From Prevotella sp. P5-92 (GTDB taxonomy: Bacteria > Bacteroidota > Bacteroidia > Bacteroidales > Bacteroidaceae), in contig NZ_NPJG01000075.1 in assembly GCF_002251245.1 (NCBI RefSeq), forward strand, positions 1 through 43,187: 43,187 bases of DNA, written 5' to 3'. Of this stretch, positions 33,886 through 42,391 are shown one piece after another. A model generated the notes under the pieces. The model did no database searches and was not told where the DNA came from. It saw nothing but the letters and a program-made list of their open reading frames with translations. Numbering within the stretch: the first letter of the stretch is position 1; every line of letters begins with the position of its first letter. The position numbers were made by a program, and so were the translations under genes.

Positions 33886-35574
33886 TTATTCCCCTCTCCA
33901 CGACGGCGGCGCGATAGTTTTCGACATAAGCCACTCTTTGGTGTCGCGGCTGATGTCGCGTTTAGGCCATGGCACGAGTACGACGATCAGTGCGCATGCC
34001 AAGCATCCGTAGATGGTCCATCCCGCCATTTCTTTTATCGCGGTGAGCGTGGCTTGCACCTGTATCTTTCCTTTTGTCGATATCGACGCCATCTGCTCTG
34101 CCTCGGTCTCGCTCTTTCCCTGGTAGCGCATGCCGCGTGCCGTCTGGTCGTAGTTTGACGCCACAGGGTGGTTCATGCGGTCGTAGTCTTGCGCATAGCG
34201 TGTGATGTAGTGTTGCTGTCGGTGCTGGAACACGTTTGTGTATATCGCGGAGCCTATTCCCGGTGCGACTATCATTCTGACGGTGAGCATTATGCACACC
34301 CATGTTGACATCAGTCTGTAAGGCATGCGCTGGTTGGCATACACGGCTGTCACGGAGTAGAGCAGCATCATTCCTGTGGCGCGTATTATCACTGGCCATT
34401 TCATTCTCTCGTAGAGTCCCTCGGTCTGTACCTCGAAATACATAAATAGCGAGGCGAGTCCTATAAAGACGAATCCCATGGCGAAGAGCCATTTCAGGTG
34501 AATCTTCTTGGCGCTGGCAATGATGGCTCCCACCAGTCCGAGGAAATATCCCAGGAGCACCCAGTTGCCCAGTTCGGCTATCTGCAGGTTGTCGCATTTC
34601 ATGCCCACACCTACGAAGATGTTGACAAACATCTGGCTCGAGTTGAATATCATGAGTCCGAGGAAGAGCAGTATGCCTCCCTGTATGCTGCGCCATTTCA
34701 GGGCCTCGAGCACGAAATAGGGCGACTGCCTTGTCTTCTCGAGATACACAAACAGCAGTATCGAGACGATACATATCACCGTGGCCCAGCGTATCGTGGA
34801 GTCGTCATACCAGTCGAGCGTCTTTCCATATACCATTATGTATATAAAGGAGCAGCACATGGCCGAGAACACCACCACATTGCCGAACTTCGAGAACGAC
34901 AGCGGCGGGTGTTTCGTGGGATAAGGGTTGAACGGCATGGCTATGAGCGTGATGAGCACTGCCACGAGCATCGTCGCCATCATGGCGTAATACACATACT
35001 GCCACTCGTAGTAGTAGGCAAACCATGCCGTTAGCCACGTGCCGAGCTGTCCGAGAATCATGAAGAAGAAGTAGATTGTGGGCATGCTTGTGGTCTTCTC
35101 CGTGTCGAGCTTGTCCCATCCCTCCTCGGTCAGCGGCTCGTTGCCCGCCGTGAGGTTGTTTGTGGCTTCGATGTGGAAGCAGTATTTGATGAGTGTAAAC
35201 AGTGTTGACATCAGCAGTGCCTGACGCACGAATCCCATCGTCAGGCTGCACAGTCCCAAGACGAAGACGCTGTCGGTGCGTGCGCATATAAAGCTGAGCA
35301 CGATGAGTATGGGAAATCCTATGAGGCTCATCAGCTTCTGTCGTCGCAGACACACCACGGTGTAGAAGAATGGCGAGAAGGCCGCCATTCCCACCGAGGT
35401 GACGAATCCCACAAACGAAATATGTTCAGACTGTATGCCCAGCCCCCCGACCATCTCACTGCTGTTGGCCGAATAGACACCGCTGACGGTCATTATAGGT
35501 ATGAAAAGCACAATCAGGAAGATTATCCCGAGAGGCTTAGGCACCCAGTCGTAGAACGGGAAATTCTTGTTCAT
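33886..35574 (-). CDS. MFS (DHA2/EmrB-like) efflux transporter
   Basis: This 562-residue inner-membrane protein has about 14 hydrophobic segments, as expected for DHA2-type drug:H+ antiporters. The N-terminal FYDWVPKPLGIIFLIVLFIPIM opens the first helix, and a long periplasmic loop precedes the last helix. With the upstream HlyD-like and TolC-like genes it would form a tripartite pump. Its start lies 6 bp after the HlyD-like stop. The exported compound cannot be read from sequence. Homologues in the Bacteroidales are often annotated as generic MFS proteins, so the EmrB label is by architecture. Confidence 0.88.
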   Translation of the reverse strand: MNKNFPFYDWVPKPLGIIFLIVLFIPIMTVSGVYSANSSEMVGGLGIQSEHISFVGFVTSVGMAAFSPFFYTVVCLRRQKLMSLIGFPILIVLSFICARTDSVFVLGLCSLTMGFVRQALLMSTLFTLIKYCFHIEATNNLTAGNEPLTEEGWDKLDTEKTTSMPTIYFFFMILGQLGTWLTAWFAYYYEWQYVYYAMMATMLVAVLITLIAMPFNPYPTKHPPLSFSKFGNVVVFSAMCCSFIYIMVYGKTLDWYDDSTIRWATVICIVSILLFVYLEKTRQSPYFVLEALKWRSIQGGILLFLGLMIFNSSQMFVNIFVGVGMKCDNLQIAELGNWVLLGYFLGLVGAIIASAKKIHLKWLFAMGFVFIGLASLFMYFEVQTEGLYERMKWPVIIRATGMMLLYSVTAVYANQRMPYRLMSTWVCIMLTVRMIVAPGIGSAIYTNVFQHRQQHYITRYAQDYDRMNHPVASNYDQTARGMRYQGKSETEAEQMASISTKGKIQVQATLTAIKEMAGWTIYGCLACALIVVLVPWPKRDISRDTKEWLMSKTIAPPSWRGE

Positions 35575-35580
35575 CGCCGT

Positions 35581-36687
35581 TTATTTTCTCTCTGCTTTCA
35601 CTATCACCATCATTCCCGCAGCCAGCTTGGCGTTGTCTTCCTTCGAGAGGTTGACAAAGTCGATGCGCACTGGCACGCGCTGCTGTATCTTGACGAAGTT
35701 GCCGGCCGAGTTGTCGGTGGGCACGAGCGAGTATTTCGATCCTGTGGCGCCTGAGATGGCTGTCACCTCGCCCTCAAACTCCTTGTCGCTGATGGCGTCG
35801 ATGGTCATCTTCACCTTCTGTCCCACGAAGAGGTTTTCCACCTGTGTCTCCTTGTAGTTTGCCACCACCCATTTCTGTGTGTTCGGCACGATGTATGTTA
35901 TGGTCTGTCCGGCGTTGATATACTGTCCTTCCTCCAGGGCGCGTCGTCCTAACTTTCCGTCGCATGGTGCCGTCACCACGCAGTAAGAGAGGTTGAGCTT
36001 GGCCATTTCGAGTGCTGCGGTGGCGCGCTCTATGGCTGCCTCGGTGTTGCCCAGACGGTTGTTCACCTCGTTTACTCCCGATAAGGCAGCCTTCTGCTGG
36101 CGGCGTGTGGCGTCAAGTTTTTTCTTAGTGGCTTCATATTCTGTCTCTATCTGTTCGAGCTGAATGGGTGTGGCGGCATTGCGTTCCACGAGGTTCTTGT
36201 AGCGCTGGCGGTCTTTCTCCAGCTTAGCCAGTCTCACCTCAATCTCGGCTATCGATGCGTCATACACGTCGGCAGTCTTGGTAGTGGTCTGCAGTGTCGC
36301 TCCCACCACGTTTTGTCCTGCCATGGCGTCCTTTAGTGCAGCCTCAGCCTCCATCACCCTTATGCGATATTCGCTGTCGTCGAGCACGAGGAGCGTGTCG
36401 CCTTTCTTAACGTCTTGATGCTCAGTGAAATAAATCTTCTTTATGTATCCTGTGGCGCGTATGTTCACGGGCGAGAGATACTGTTCTACCTGTGCGTCGT
36501 TGCTGGTCTCGTTGTTTTTAAAGTCGAGAAACATGCACACCACTTCCCACACTCCCCAGAGCAGTATGGCCACTCCTATGAGGCTTACTATCATCTGTCT
36601 CACGCGCTGTTTCTTCAGTTTCTTTGCTTTCTGTTCAGCAGTCATCTGGTTGTCGTTACCTTCTGTCATATTCTTTTTCTCTTCCAT
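35581..36687 (-). CDS. HlyD/EmrA-like membrane fusion protein
   Basis: The 368-residue adaptor has a short cytosolic N-terminus rich in Lys, one membrane helix (about residues 31-53), and a periplasmic HlyD-type body: lipoyl-like half TGYIKKIYFTEHQDVKKGDTLLVLDDSEY, a long coiled-coil hairpin (about 105-205), and the second half YCVVTAPCDGKLGRRALEEGQYINAG. It links the inner-membrane MFS protein to the outer-membrane TolC-like channel. It lies 39 bp downstream of the TolC gene and 6 bp upstream of the MFS gene. Starts at internal Met7 or Met15 are possible. Confidence 0.93.
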   Translation of the reverse strand: MEEKKNMTEGNDNQMTAEQKAKKLKKQRVRQMIVSLIGVAILLWGVWEVVCMFLDFKNNETSNDAQVEQYLSPVNIRATGYIKKIYFTEHQDVKKGDTLLVLDDSEYRIRVMEAEAALKDAMAGQNVVGATLQTTTKTADVYDASIAEIEVRLAKLEKDRQRYKNLVERNAATPIQLEQIETEYEATKKKLDATRRQQKAALSGVNEVNNRLGNTEAAIERATAALEMAKLNLSYCVVTAPCDGKLGRRALEEGQYINAGQTITYIVPNTQKWVVANYKETQVENLFVGQKVKMTIDAISDKEFEGEVTAISGATGSKYSLVPTDNSAGNFVKIQQRVPVRIDFVNLSKEDNAKLAAGMMVIVKAERK

Positions 36688-36726
36688 TGTTTTATCTCAT
36701 TGTTAAAATTATTCAAACTCTTTTTA

Positions 36727-38049
36727 TTACTTAAACAGCTCGTCGAGTTTTCCCGTCAGCTTCAGCACGGCGAGGTTCGACACCTGGTAGTTGTAGTGGG
36801 CGGTGAGGTAATTGTTCTGCGCGTCGCTCATGCTCATCTCGTCTTGCAGCACCTCCACCATCGATACGATGCCCTCGCGGTAGCGATCTACGGTGACGCC
36901 GTAGATGCCCTCAGCCAGACGGTAGTTGTCTCTCTGCTTCACGTAGTTGCGCTGGTTGTTGGCAAGGTCGTTGATGGCGTTGGCATACTGCGTCTGCATG
37001 CTCTTCAGCGCATTTTCATACGACAGTTTGGCGTTGTCTATATCCACCTGCGCCTTCCTTATCTTCGATCTTTTCTCGAATCCGTCGAACACCGGCACCC
37101 TCAGCTGCAGACCTATTCCGTTTGACCGATACCAATGGTTCGACTCGCCCGAGTGGAACCAGTTCTTAAACTTGTCGGTATAAGCCGTGTAAGCCCAGTT
37201 GGCGCTCAGGGCGAGCGTGGGCAGATAGCCGTCCTTGGCCATCTTCTTCTGCAGCTCAGCCATGTCGAGCTTCTTCTGCAGCAGTTGCAGTTCGTAGAGG
37301 TTGGTGTTCAGTCCCGTCAGCTGGGCGTCGTCCACCTTATCTACAACCTTTTCCTCCACAACTATATCCTTCTCCGCCGGATAGTCCATCACGTATTTCA
37401 GCATGTTATACTGCTCTGACAGCATCGCCTTGGCGTTGGCGAGCTGCACGTCCATGGTCTCTATCTTCACGTTGATGCGCTTGAGGTCTATCTCGAGTGC
37501 CATGCCGTTGTCGTAGAAGGCCTGTGTGATGTCTCTGAGCTCCTTAAAGCGTCTGATGTTGTCGTTCACTATCGAGATCTGCTCGGTAGTGTTCTGTATG
37601 AGGTAGTACATCTTGCTTATCTGTACCATAAGGTCCTCGCGCGCCTTCTCGTACGAGAGCTGGTTGAGTTGGTCGAGCGTCTTGGCGATGCTGATGGCCG
37701 TGAGCGCCGTCTGACTGTAGAGCGGCATCTGCAGTGCGAGCGCCGCCGACGAGTTGTACTGCAGCGTCTTTGTCACGTTGTACGTCTTGCCGTAAGCCGT
37801 TCCGTCGGTGACAGATACGGGCGGGTCGAAGTTGTCGTTGAGCGACGCCGAGAAGTTTATCTGCGGTAGCAGACGCGAACGGTTTTCGCTGATGTTATGC
37901 TTGCCTTTCACTATTTCTCCCTTGGCAATTTTCAGCGACAAATTGTTTTCAATGCCAATGTTCAGGCATTGTCCTAACGTAAGCTTTTCCTGTGCATTCC
38001 CTGCTGTCGAGGAAAGCAATAAAGCAAATGTGAACACTAATGATTTCAT
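36727..38049 (-). CDS. TolC-family outer-membrane efflux protein
   Basis: This 440-residue protein has a signal peptide ending TAGNAQ, then the TolC repeat pattern with LTLGQCLNIGIENNLSLKIAKGEI near the start and paired coiled-coil helices. PVFDGFEKRSKIRKAQVDIDNAKLSYENA falls in the second half. It forms the outer-membrane and periplasmic channel of the tripartite pump and is the first gene of the operon. A TACCTTTG -7 box lies at 38072-38079. Confidence 0.94.
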   Translation of the reverse strand: MKSLVFTFALLLSSTAGNAQEKLTLGQCLNIGIENNLSLKIAKGEIVKGKHNISENRSRLLPQINFSASLNDNFDPPVSVTDGTAYGKTYNVTKTLQYNSSAALALQMPLYSQTALTAISIAKTLDQLNQLSYEKAREDLMVQISKMYYLIQNTTEQISIVNDNIRRFKELRDITQAFYDNGMALEIDLKRINVKIETMDVQLANAKAMLSEQYNMLKYVMDYPAEKDIVVEEKVVDKVDDAQLTGLNTNLYELQLLQKKLDMAELQKKMAKDGYLPTLALSANWAYTAYTDKFKNWFHSGESNHWYRSNGIGLQLRVPVFDGFEKRSKIRKAQVDIDNAKLSYENALKSMQTQYANAINDLANNQRNYVKQRDNYRLAEGIYGVTVDRYREGIVSMVEVLQDEMSMSDAQNNYLTAHYNYQVSNLAVLKLTGKLDELFK

Positions 38050-38071
38050 CTTATTCTTTCTAATTCGGGTG

Positions 38072-38079
38072 CAAAGGTA
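38072..38079 (-). promoter_or_regulatory. -7 box of the efflux operon
   Basis: The minus strand reads TACCTTTG, 22 bp before the TolC start. No TTTG at -33 spacing was seen. Confidence 0.5.
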
Positions 38080-38420
38080 CGCATTTTTAATGATATACGT
38101 GTATTCATATCATAAGAAAAACTATTCAATATTTCCTTTTAACGTTTTCTTGTTTATTTTTCACATAAATACGTACCCATAGGTGGTGAAGTTCACCACA
38201 TGGAGGTTACCGTCCTTTGCTATCCCCGCCATTTCTTCCCCCTCAAACCCATTCATGTCTCGAATATTTTACTTGCCGAGATGCAGCTTTTCTTATGCAA
38301 ATTACACATTTTCTTTCATATAAGCATCAAAATCATCAGAAAATTATTCAATATGCTGACAATTTAACAATTATACACACCAATCCGCACTATTTCGGGT
38401 GCAAAACTAAGAGAATCACG
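38080..38420. other. Non-coding AT-rich region with an orphan -7 box
   Basis: I see no credible gene here. A minus-strand TAGTTTTG (38402-38409) in the context TTCGGGTGCAAAA resembles the promoter contexts of acpP and the TolC gene, but it has no gene of its own directly downstream. It may be an additional efflux-operon promoter or a remnant. Confidence 0.45.
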
Positions 38421-38475
38421 AGGGACAGGTACATCGACCCTAAAGAGTGAACCAATGTACCTTTCCTCATGACCC
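38421..38475. repeat. 55-bp REP-like palindromic repeat, copy 1 (decayed)
   Basis: It matches 51 of 55 positions of the copy at 41823-41877, in the same orientation. In this copy the inner GGTACAT and ATGTACC still pair, but the outer arms have diverged. It lies just beyond the terminator of the BspA module. Confidence 0.85.
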
Positions 38476-38501
38476 CCTCTTGAACTAAATCGCAGACGAA
38501 C

Positions 38502-38535
38502 AAAAAGAAGAGACAACTGAGTTGCCTCTTCTTTT
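38502..38535. terminator. Terminator of the BspA-like module
   Basis: AAAGAAGAGACAAC (38504-38517) and GTTGCCTCTTCTTT (38521-38534) pair with one mismatch around a three-base loop, with A- and T-rich edges on both sides. It would terminate the minus-strand transcript that carries the BspA-like and small genes. Confidence 0.8.
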
Positions 38536-38652
38536 ATGTGACAGTTGAATGTGATTTCAACTTGCTTGGTGGCTTGCATCGGTACGGTAGCCAGCGTTTG
38601 GATTACCCCTTGTGGGGTCTCCGTGATCCAATCCCCCATTGTCGGGATGATG

Positions 38653-38787
38653 TTAGTCGCCGTAGTATTCGCCGGTTAATCCGCCATAATCTTCCTCAGA
38701 AGCATAACGTATCGACCCAGCGAGGATGACACTGGGAGTGATGTTATACACTTTTATTGCGGGATGGATATACTTTTTCTTTTCCAT
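38653..38787 (-). CDS. Small 44-residue protein downstream of the BspA-like gene
   Basis: The peptide starts MEKKKYIHPAIKVYNI and continues TPSVILAGS, a pattern common to short Bacteroidales proteins (a Lys/Tyr/Pro N-terminus, then an LAGS-like motif) that often follow surface-protein genes. It is 21 bp downstream of the BspA-like stop and ends at a TAA. The same frame stays open for 31 more codons beyond this TAA, to a TGA at 38557-38559, and encodes Gly/Asp/Asn-rich residues typical of the tails of such proteins. A nonsense mutation may therefore have shortened it. The function is unknown. Confidence 0.6.
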   Translation of the reverse strand: MEKKKYIHPAIKVYNITPSVILAGSIRYASEEDYGGLTGEYYGD

Positions 38788-38808
38788 ATTTATTAATGTC
38801 GTAATGAG

Positions 38809-41697
38809 TTATTTGATGATTAATTTCATTGTCTTGTTGCCACGGCGCACGATGTTCACACCTTTTATGGGAGCGTCGATGCGGCGGCCGTTGATGTCAT
38901 AGTATTCGGCATCGTCGGTGGCCACAGAGTTAAGCAGGTCGATGGCAGACGTTCCTTCATTCCCCTCGTCCCCACGACCGATAGAGAATGCCCTGGCACT
39001 CGAAGTTTGAGCAGAAGACTCTGCAGAGGCAGTCATAGTCATATATGCGCGGAAGGGCTTGACGCTAACTTTCGTCACATTCGTGTTTTCATACATCTTT
39101 GCGGGATTCATCAGTTTGTTGTTCAGCAGGATGAAGGCATTGCCGTCGGCATCCTTAGAGAAAGTCTTCGTCTGATATGTGCCGCAGAGCTGCAGAGAGC
39201 TGCCGTCATCGCCAGTGACTGCCGTGCCATCAACAGGCGCTTTTACTATCTCAGCCTTGTTCGCAGAGATATTGATCTTCTTTTCCTCGTTTTTCACGCC
39301 ATCCTTAAACTTGAAGAGCACTGGCGTTCCGGCATCAATCGTTCCCGTTATTTCCTCAATCTCCACAGCATTAGCAGTTGCGCCCTTAAGCTGATATGCG
39401 GTAAAATTATCTGGGGTATATGCAAATGGCAGGCAGAGTGAGAACCATGTTGAATTAGACGACGAGAGGTCGCGGGAATAAGTAGCCTCGTTAGCCTTAA
39501 ACTCATATTTTGGAGTGAAGTCATAGTCTCCTGACAGGTCAAGATTTTTAGTCGTCAAAGGATTTCCGCATAATTCCACCTTATTCTCGCCCAATGTGAA
39601 ATATGTCTTGAAATAGCCAGTGTTATAGTTGGCCATGGATTTGCCTGTATTACCTGAGTCGGAGTATGAAGCAGCTCCTACGAGATTTGTGCAATCTTTA
39701 AACATATAAGAACCACTAGGTTTATGGTCTGTGGTAAAAGCATCGCTGGCATAGATTGTCGTGAGGCCTGAGCAGTAACTGAACATGTAGCTCATATTCT
39801 CCACCTTGGCTGTATTGAAACTTGAAAGGTCAAGAGATGTGAGTTTTTTGCAGTCTTTGAACATATAACTCATATTCTTAACCTTGGCAGTGTTGAATGA
39901 TGACAGGTCAAGAGATTCGAGGCTTGAGCAGCCATTGAACATGTAGTTCATATACTCCACCTTGGCAGTGTTGAATGATGACAGGTCAAGAGAGGTGAGG
40001 CCTGAGCAGTTATAGAACATACAGCTCATATCCGTCACATTGGCAGTGTTGAATTTAGACAGGTCAAGAGAAGTGAGGCCTGAGCAGTTATAGAACATGT
40101 AGCTCATATCCGTCTCCTTGGCAGTGTTGAATTTTGACAGGTTAAGAGAAGAGAGTTTGGAGCAGCCATAGAACATCCTACTAATATCCTCCACCTTGGC
40201 AGTGTTGAATTTTGACAGGTCAAGAGAGGAGAGTTTGGAGCAGCTATTGAACATGCCGTTCATATTCTCCACATTGGCAGTGTTGAATGATGACAGGTCA
40301 AGAGATGTGAGACTTGAACAGCCAGAGAACATGCCGTTCATATACTTAACATTGGCAGTGTTGAATTTAGACAGGTCAAGAGAGGTGAGACCTGAGCAGC
40401 CAGAGAACATGTAGTTCATATTCGTCACATTGGCAGTGTTGAATTTAGACAGGTCAAGAGAGGAGAGGCCTGAGCAGCCATAGAACATTTCGTACATATC
40501 CTCCACTTTCTCAGTGTTGAGATACTCTATTCCTTGTATTGTATTAACCGACCCAAATTCTTTGAACCACCTATAACAAGAAACTGGTTTGGCATGCGTA
40601 AAAGACGGAGTAAAGACTACTTTTGTGCAATTATTTTTCACCTCATTGATATACCACCCCGGGACACTATTGCCTTCATTTAATTTATATTCTCCATTTG
40701 TTCCTGTTGTATAATTCGCCACTTTAAATGTCAATACTTTTGTGCTTGCATTCCATTTAACGTATGGCGTTAAGTTGCTCTTGCTGAAATAGCCGGATGT
40801 ACAGTTGGCCATGGATTTGTCTGTTTTATTAGAATCGAATTTAACAGTTCCTTCGAGTTGGTTGCAACCATAAAACATCTGATTACTATAAGAATTGGTG
40901 ACCTCGTCAGTGGTGAAATAATCGCTGACATAGATTTTCGTGAGACCTGAGCAGCCATAGAACATGTGTTCCATATTCGTCACATTGGCAGTGTTGAATG
41001 ATGACAGGTCAAGAGAATTGAGCTTTTTGCAGCCATTGAACATCCAGCTCATATTCTTAACCTTGGCAGTGTTGAATGATGACAGGTCAAGAGAAGTGAG
41101 GCCTGAGCAGTTCTGGAACATGCGGTCCATACGCTCATCCACATTGGCAGTGTTGAATGATGACAGGTCGAGAGATATGAGGCCTGAGCAGCCATCGAAC
41201 ATGTAGTACATTTTCTTAACCTTGGCAGTGTTGAATGATGACAGGTCAAGAGAAGTGAGGCCTGAGCAGTTCTGGAACATGAATGCCATATTCTCCACTT
41301 TCTCTGTGTTGAATGATGACAAGTCAAGAGAATTGAGCTTTTTGCAGCCACTGAACATGGTGTTCATATCCGTCACTTCCTCGGTATTGAGATTCTCTAT
41401 GCCTTCTATTGTTTCAAGTGACGTAAAATTATAGAACCATGAATTACAAGTAGTTGGCCGTACATTTTTGAATGATTCATCAAATACCACTGTGGTACAT
41501 TTAGTTTTGCTAATCCATCCATTATTATTGAGCTCATAAGCGCCGGTAGGCACACTCGTCCCTCCATAGAATGTGAGGGTTGTTGAGGACTCATTCCATT
41601 GGGCATAACCCACTGCTTCCTGTGCATTAGCAGGGAGCGAGAATAGCATAATCATGATAGCTATCATGAATGCTGTGAGATTTCTTTTCTTTGTCAT
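38809..41697 (-). CDS. BspA-like leucine-rich-repeat surface protein (DUF285)
   Basis: This 962-residue protein has a signal peptide (cleavage near ANAQ-EA) and two long modules. Each module opens with a W-N-x-S/A-T-x-x-L-T-F domain, then a run of about 23-residue repeats of the form SLDLSSFNTAKVENMSYMF (five in the first, nine in the second), and closes with a GYF-containing segment. A beta-rich C-terminal domain and a tail YDINGRRIDAP...GNKTMKLIIK follow, similar to sorting tails of Prevotella surface proteins. BspA-type repeats mediate binding to host or bacterial surfaces in oral relatives; the ligand here is unknown. It lies between two 55-bp palindromic repeats. Confidence 0.92.
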   Translation of the reverse strand: MTKKRNLTAFMIAIMIMLFSLPANAQEAVGYAQWNESSTTLTFYGGTSVPTGAYELNNNGWISKTKCTTVVFDESFKNVRPTTCNSWFYNFTSLETIEGIENLNTEEVTDMNTMFSGCKKLNSLDLSSFNTEKVENMAFMFQNCSGLTSLDLSSFNTAKVKKMYYMFDGCSGLISLDLSSFNTANVDERMDRMFQNCSGLTSLDLSSFNTAKVKNMSWMFNGCKKLNSLDLSSFNTANVTNMEHMFYGCSGLTKIYVSDYFTTDEVTNSYSNQMFYGCNQLEGTVKFDSNKTDKSMANCTSGYFSKSNLTPYVKWNASTKVLTFKVANYTTGTNGEYKLNEGNSVPGWYINEVKNNCTKVVFTPSFTHAKPVSCYRWFKEFGSVNTIQGIEYLNTEKVEDMYEMFYGCSGLSSLDLSKFNTANVTNMNYMFSGCSGLTSLDLSKFNTANVKYMNGMFSGCSSLTSLDLSSFNTANVENMNGMFNSCSKLSSLDLSKFNTAKVEDISRMFYGCSKLSSLNLSKFNTAKETDMSYMFYNCSGLTSLDLSKFNTANVTDMSCMFYNCSGLTSLDLSSFNTAKVEYMNYMFNGCSSLESLDLSSFNTAKVKNMSYMFKDCKKLTSLDLSSFNTAKVENMSYMFSYCSGLTTIYASDAFTTDHKPSGSYMFKDCTNLVGAASYSDSGNTGKSMANYNTGYFKTYFTLGENKVELCGNPLTTKNLDLSGDYDFTPKYEFKANEATYSRDLSSSNSTWFSLCLPFAYTPDNFTAYQLKGATANAVEIEEITGTIDAGTPVLFKFKDGVKNEEKKINISANKAEIVKAPVDGTAVTGDDGSSLQLCGTYQTKTFSKDADGNAFILLNNKLMNPAKMYENTNVTKVSVKPFRAYMTMTASAESSAQTSSARAFSIGRGDEGNEGTSAIDLLNSVATDDAEYYDINGRRIDAPIKGVNIVRRGNKTMKLIIK

Positions 41698-41822
41698 AAT
41701 ACGTTATCTATTTAATTTATGATTTCAGGGTGCGAAATTAGTGATTTTTATTTGTATATAGTAACAAACGGATAATATTTTAAATATTTTTAAATAAACA
41801 TCATCGGTAATTAAGAATAATT
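41698..41822. other. Leader and promoter region of the BspA-like gene
   Basis: The minus strand carries TAATTTCG (41733-41740), one base off the TAnnTTTG -7 consensus, 36 bp before the start codon. The rest is AT-rich and non-coding. Confidence 0.4.
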
Positions 41823-41877
41823 GGGGACAGGTTCATCGACCCTAAAGAGTGAACCAATGTACCTGTCCCCATGACCC
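41823..41877. repeat. 55-bp REP-like palindromic repeat, copy 2 (intact)
   Basis: The arms GGGGACAGGTTCAT and ATGTACCTGTCCCC pair at 13 of 14 positions around a 20-nt centre, so this copy can form a stable hairpin. Palindromes with a GGGGACAGG-type arm occur as REP elements spread by IS200-like (RAYT) transposases in other bacteria; no such transposase gene is in the window. It abuts the stop of the first DUF5675-like gene. Confidence 0.85.
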
Positions 41878-41882
41878 GTCAA

Positions 41883-42356
41883 CTAAACTATTCTCTTTCT
41901 CTTCTTATTCTTTCTCGTTATCTTTATCGTCACCTCCCTCCCCTCTTTCAGTTCTTCCAATACCCTTTCCTTCACGCAGTCATACGTGGCTTGTGTATCC
42001 ACGAGCAGGCCTATGGCGGCTTTTTTTCCAACAATGATCCTACCGTCGAAACGGCGGTGGACTCCGTTGCCTTCGCTGATCATCGGGCATCGCTTGGGCA
42101 ATGCCAAGTTAGGATAGGACAGTGACTTTTTCTTACATTGTCCACAATCGTGAGGATAGCCAGTCTTGTCCTTTTCCAGTATGAATATTCTCTGCTCGTG
42201 ATACAGCTTACACTTCTTCATCACGGCATGATATTCTCCTAGTTTCAAACACGAGCATCTGTTTTCGAGCGTGTCCATAGCCGGACCACCGTCAATGCTC
42301 AGCACGCCCTCCACTAAGTCTTTTATCGCTTTCTGTCTTGTTATTTTTATTTCCAT
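41883..42356 (-). CDS. DUF5675-like protein, Cys-rich paralogue
   Basis: These 157 residues share the start and end of the neighbouring DUF5675-like gene: EGVLSIDGGPAMDTLENR at about 16-33 and GRIIVGKKAAIGLLVDTQATYD near the C-terminus. The middle differs and holds extra Cys (CSCLKLGEY and HDCGQCKKKS). The basic C-terminus ends KNKKRKRIV. The function of the family is not established; members often occur in phage or mobile regions. It lies 35 bp downstream of its paralogue and is probably co-transcribed. Confidence 0.7.
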   Translation of the reverse strand: MEIKITRQKAIKDLVEGVLSIDGGPAMDTLENRCSCLKLGEYHAVMKKCKLYHEQRIFILEKDKTGYPHDCGQCKKKSLSYPNLALPKRCPMISEGNGVHRRFDGRIIVGKKAAIGLLVDTQATYDCVKERVLEELKEGREVTIKITRKNKKRKRIV

Positions 42357-42391
42357 AATAATTACTTGTTTTGATTACGGTTTTGTGTGTG

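Noticed and set aside
33962..34774. 270-codon minus-strand frame
   Set aside because: It overlaps the MFS transporter in another frame on the same strand and gives a Arg/His-rich product with no membrane segments.
38364..38639. 91-codon minus-strand frame after the small post-BspA gene
   Set aside because: It runs through the terminator hairpin and the REP-like repeat and is in a different frame from the small gene's coding-like tail.
39780..41400. CRISPR-like or mobile DNA repeat
   Set aside because: The periodic DNA similarity is the coding sequence of in-frame leucine-rich repeats.
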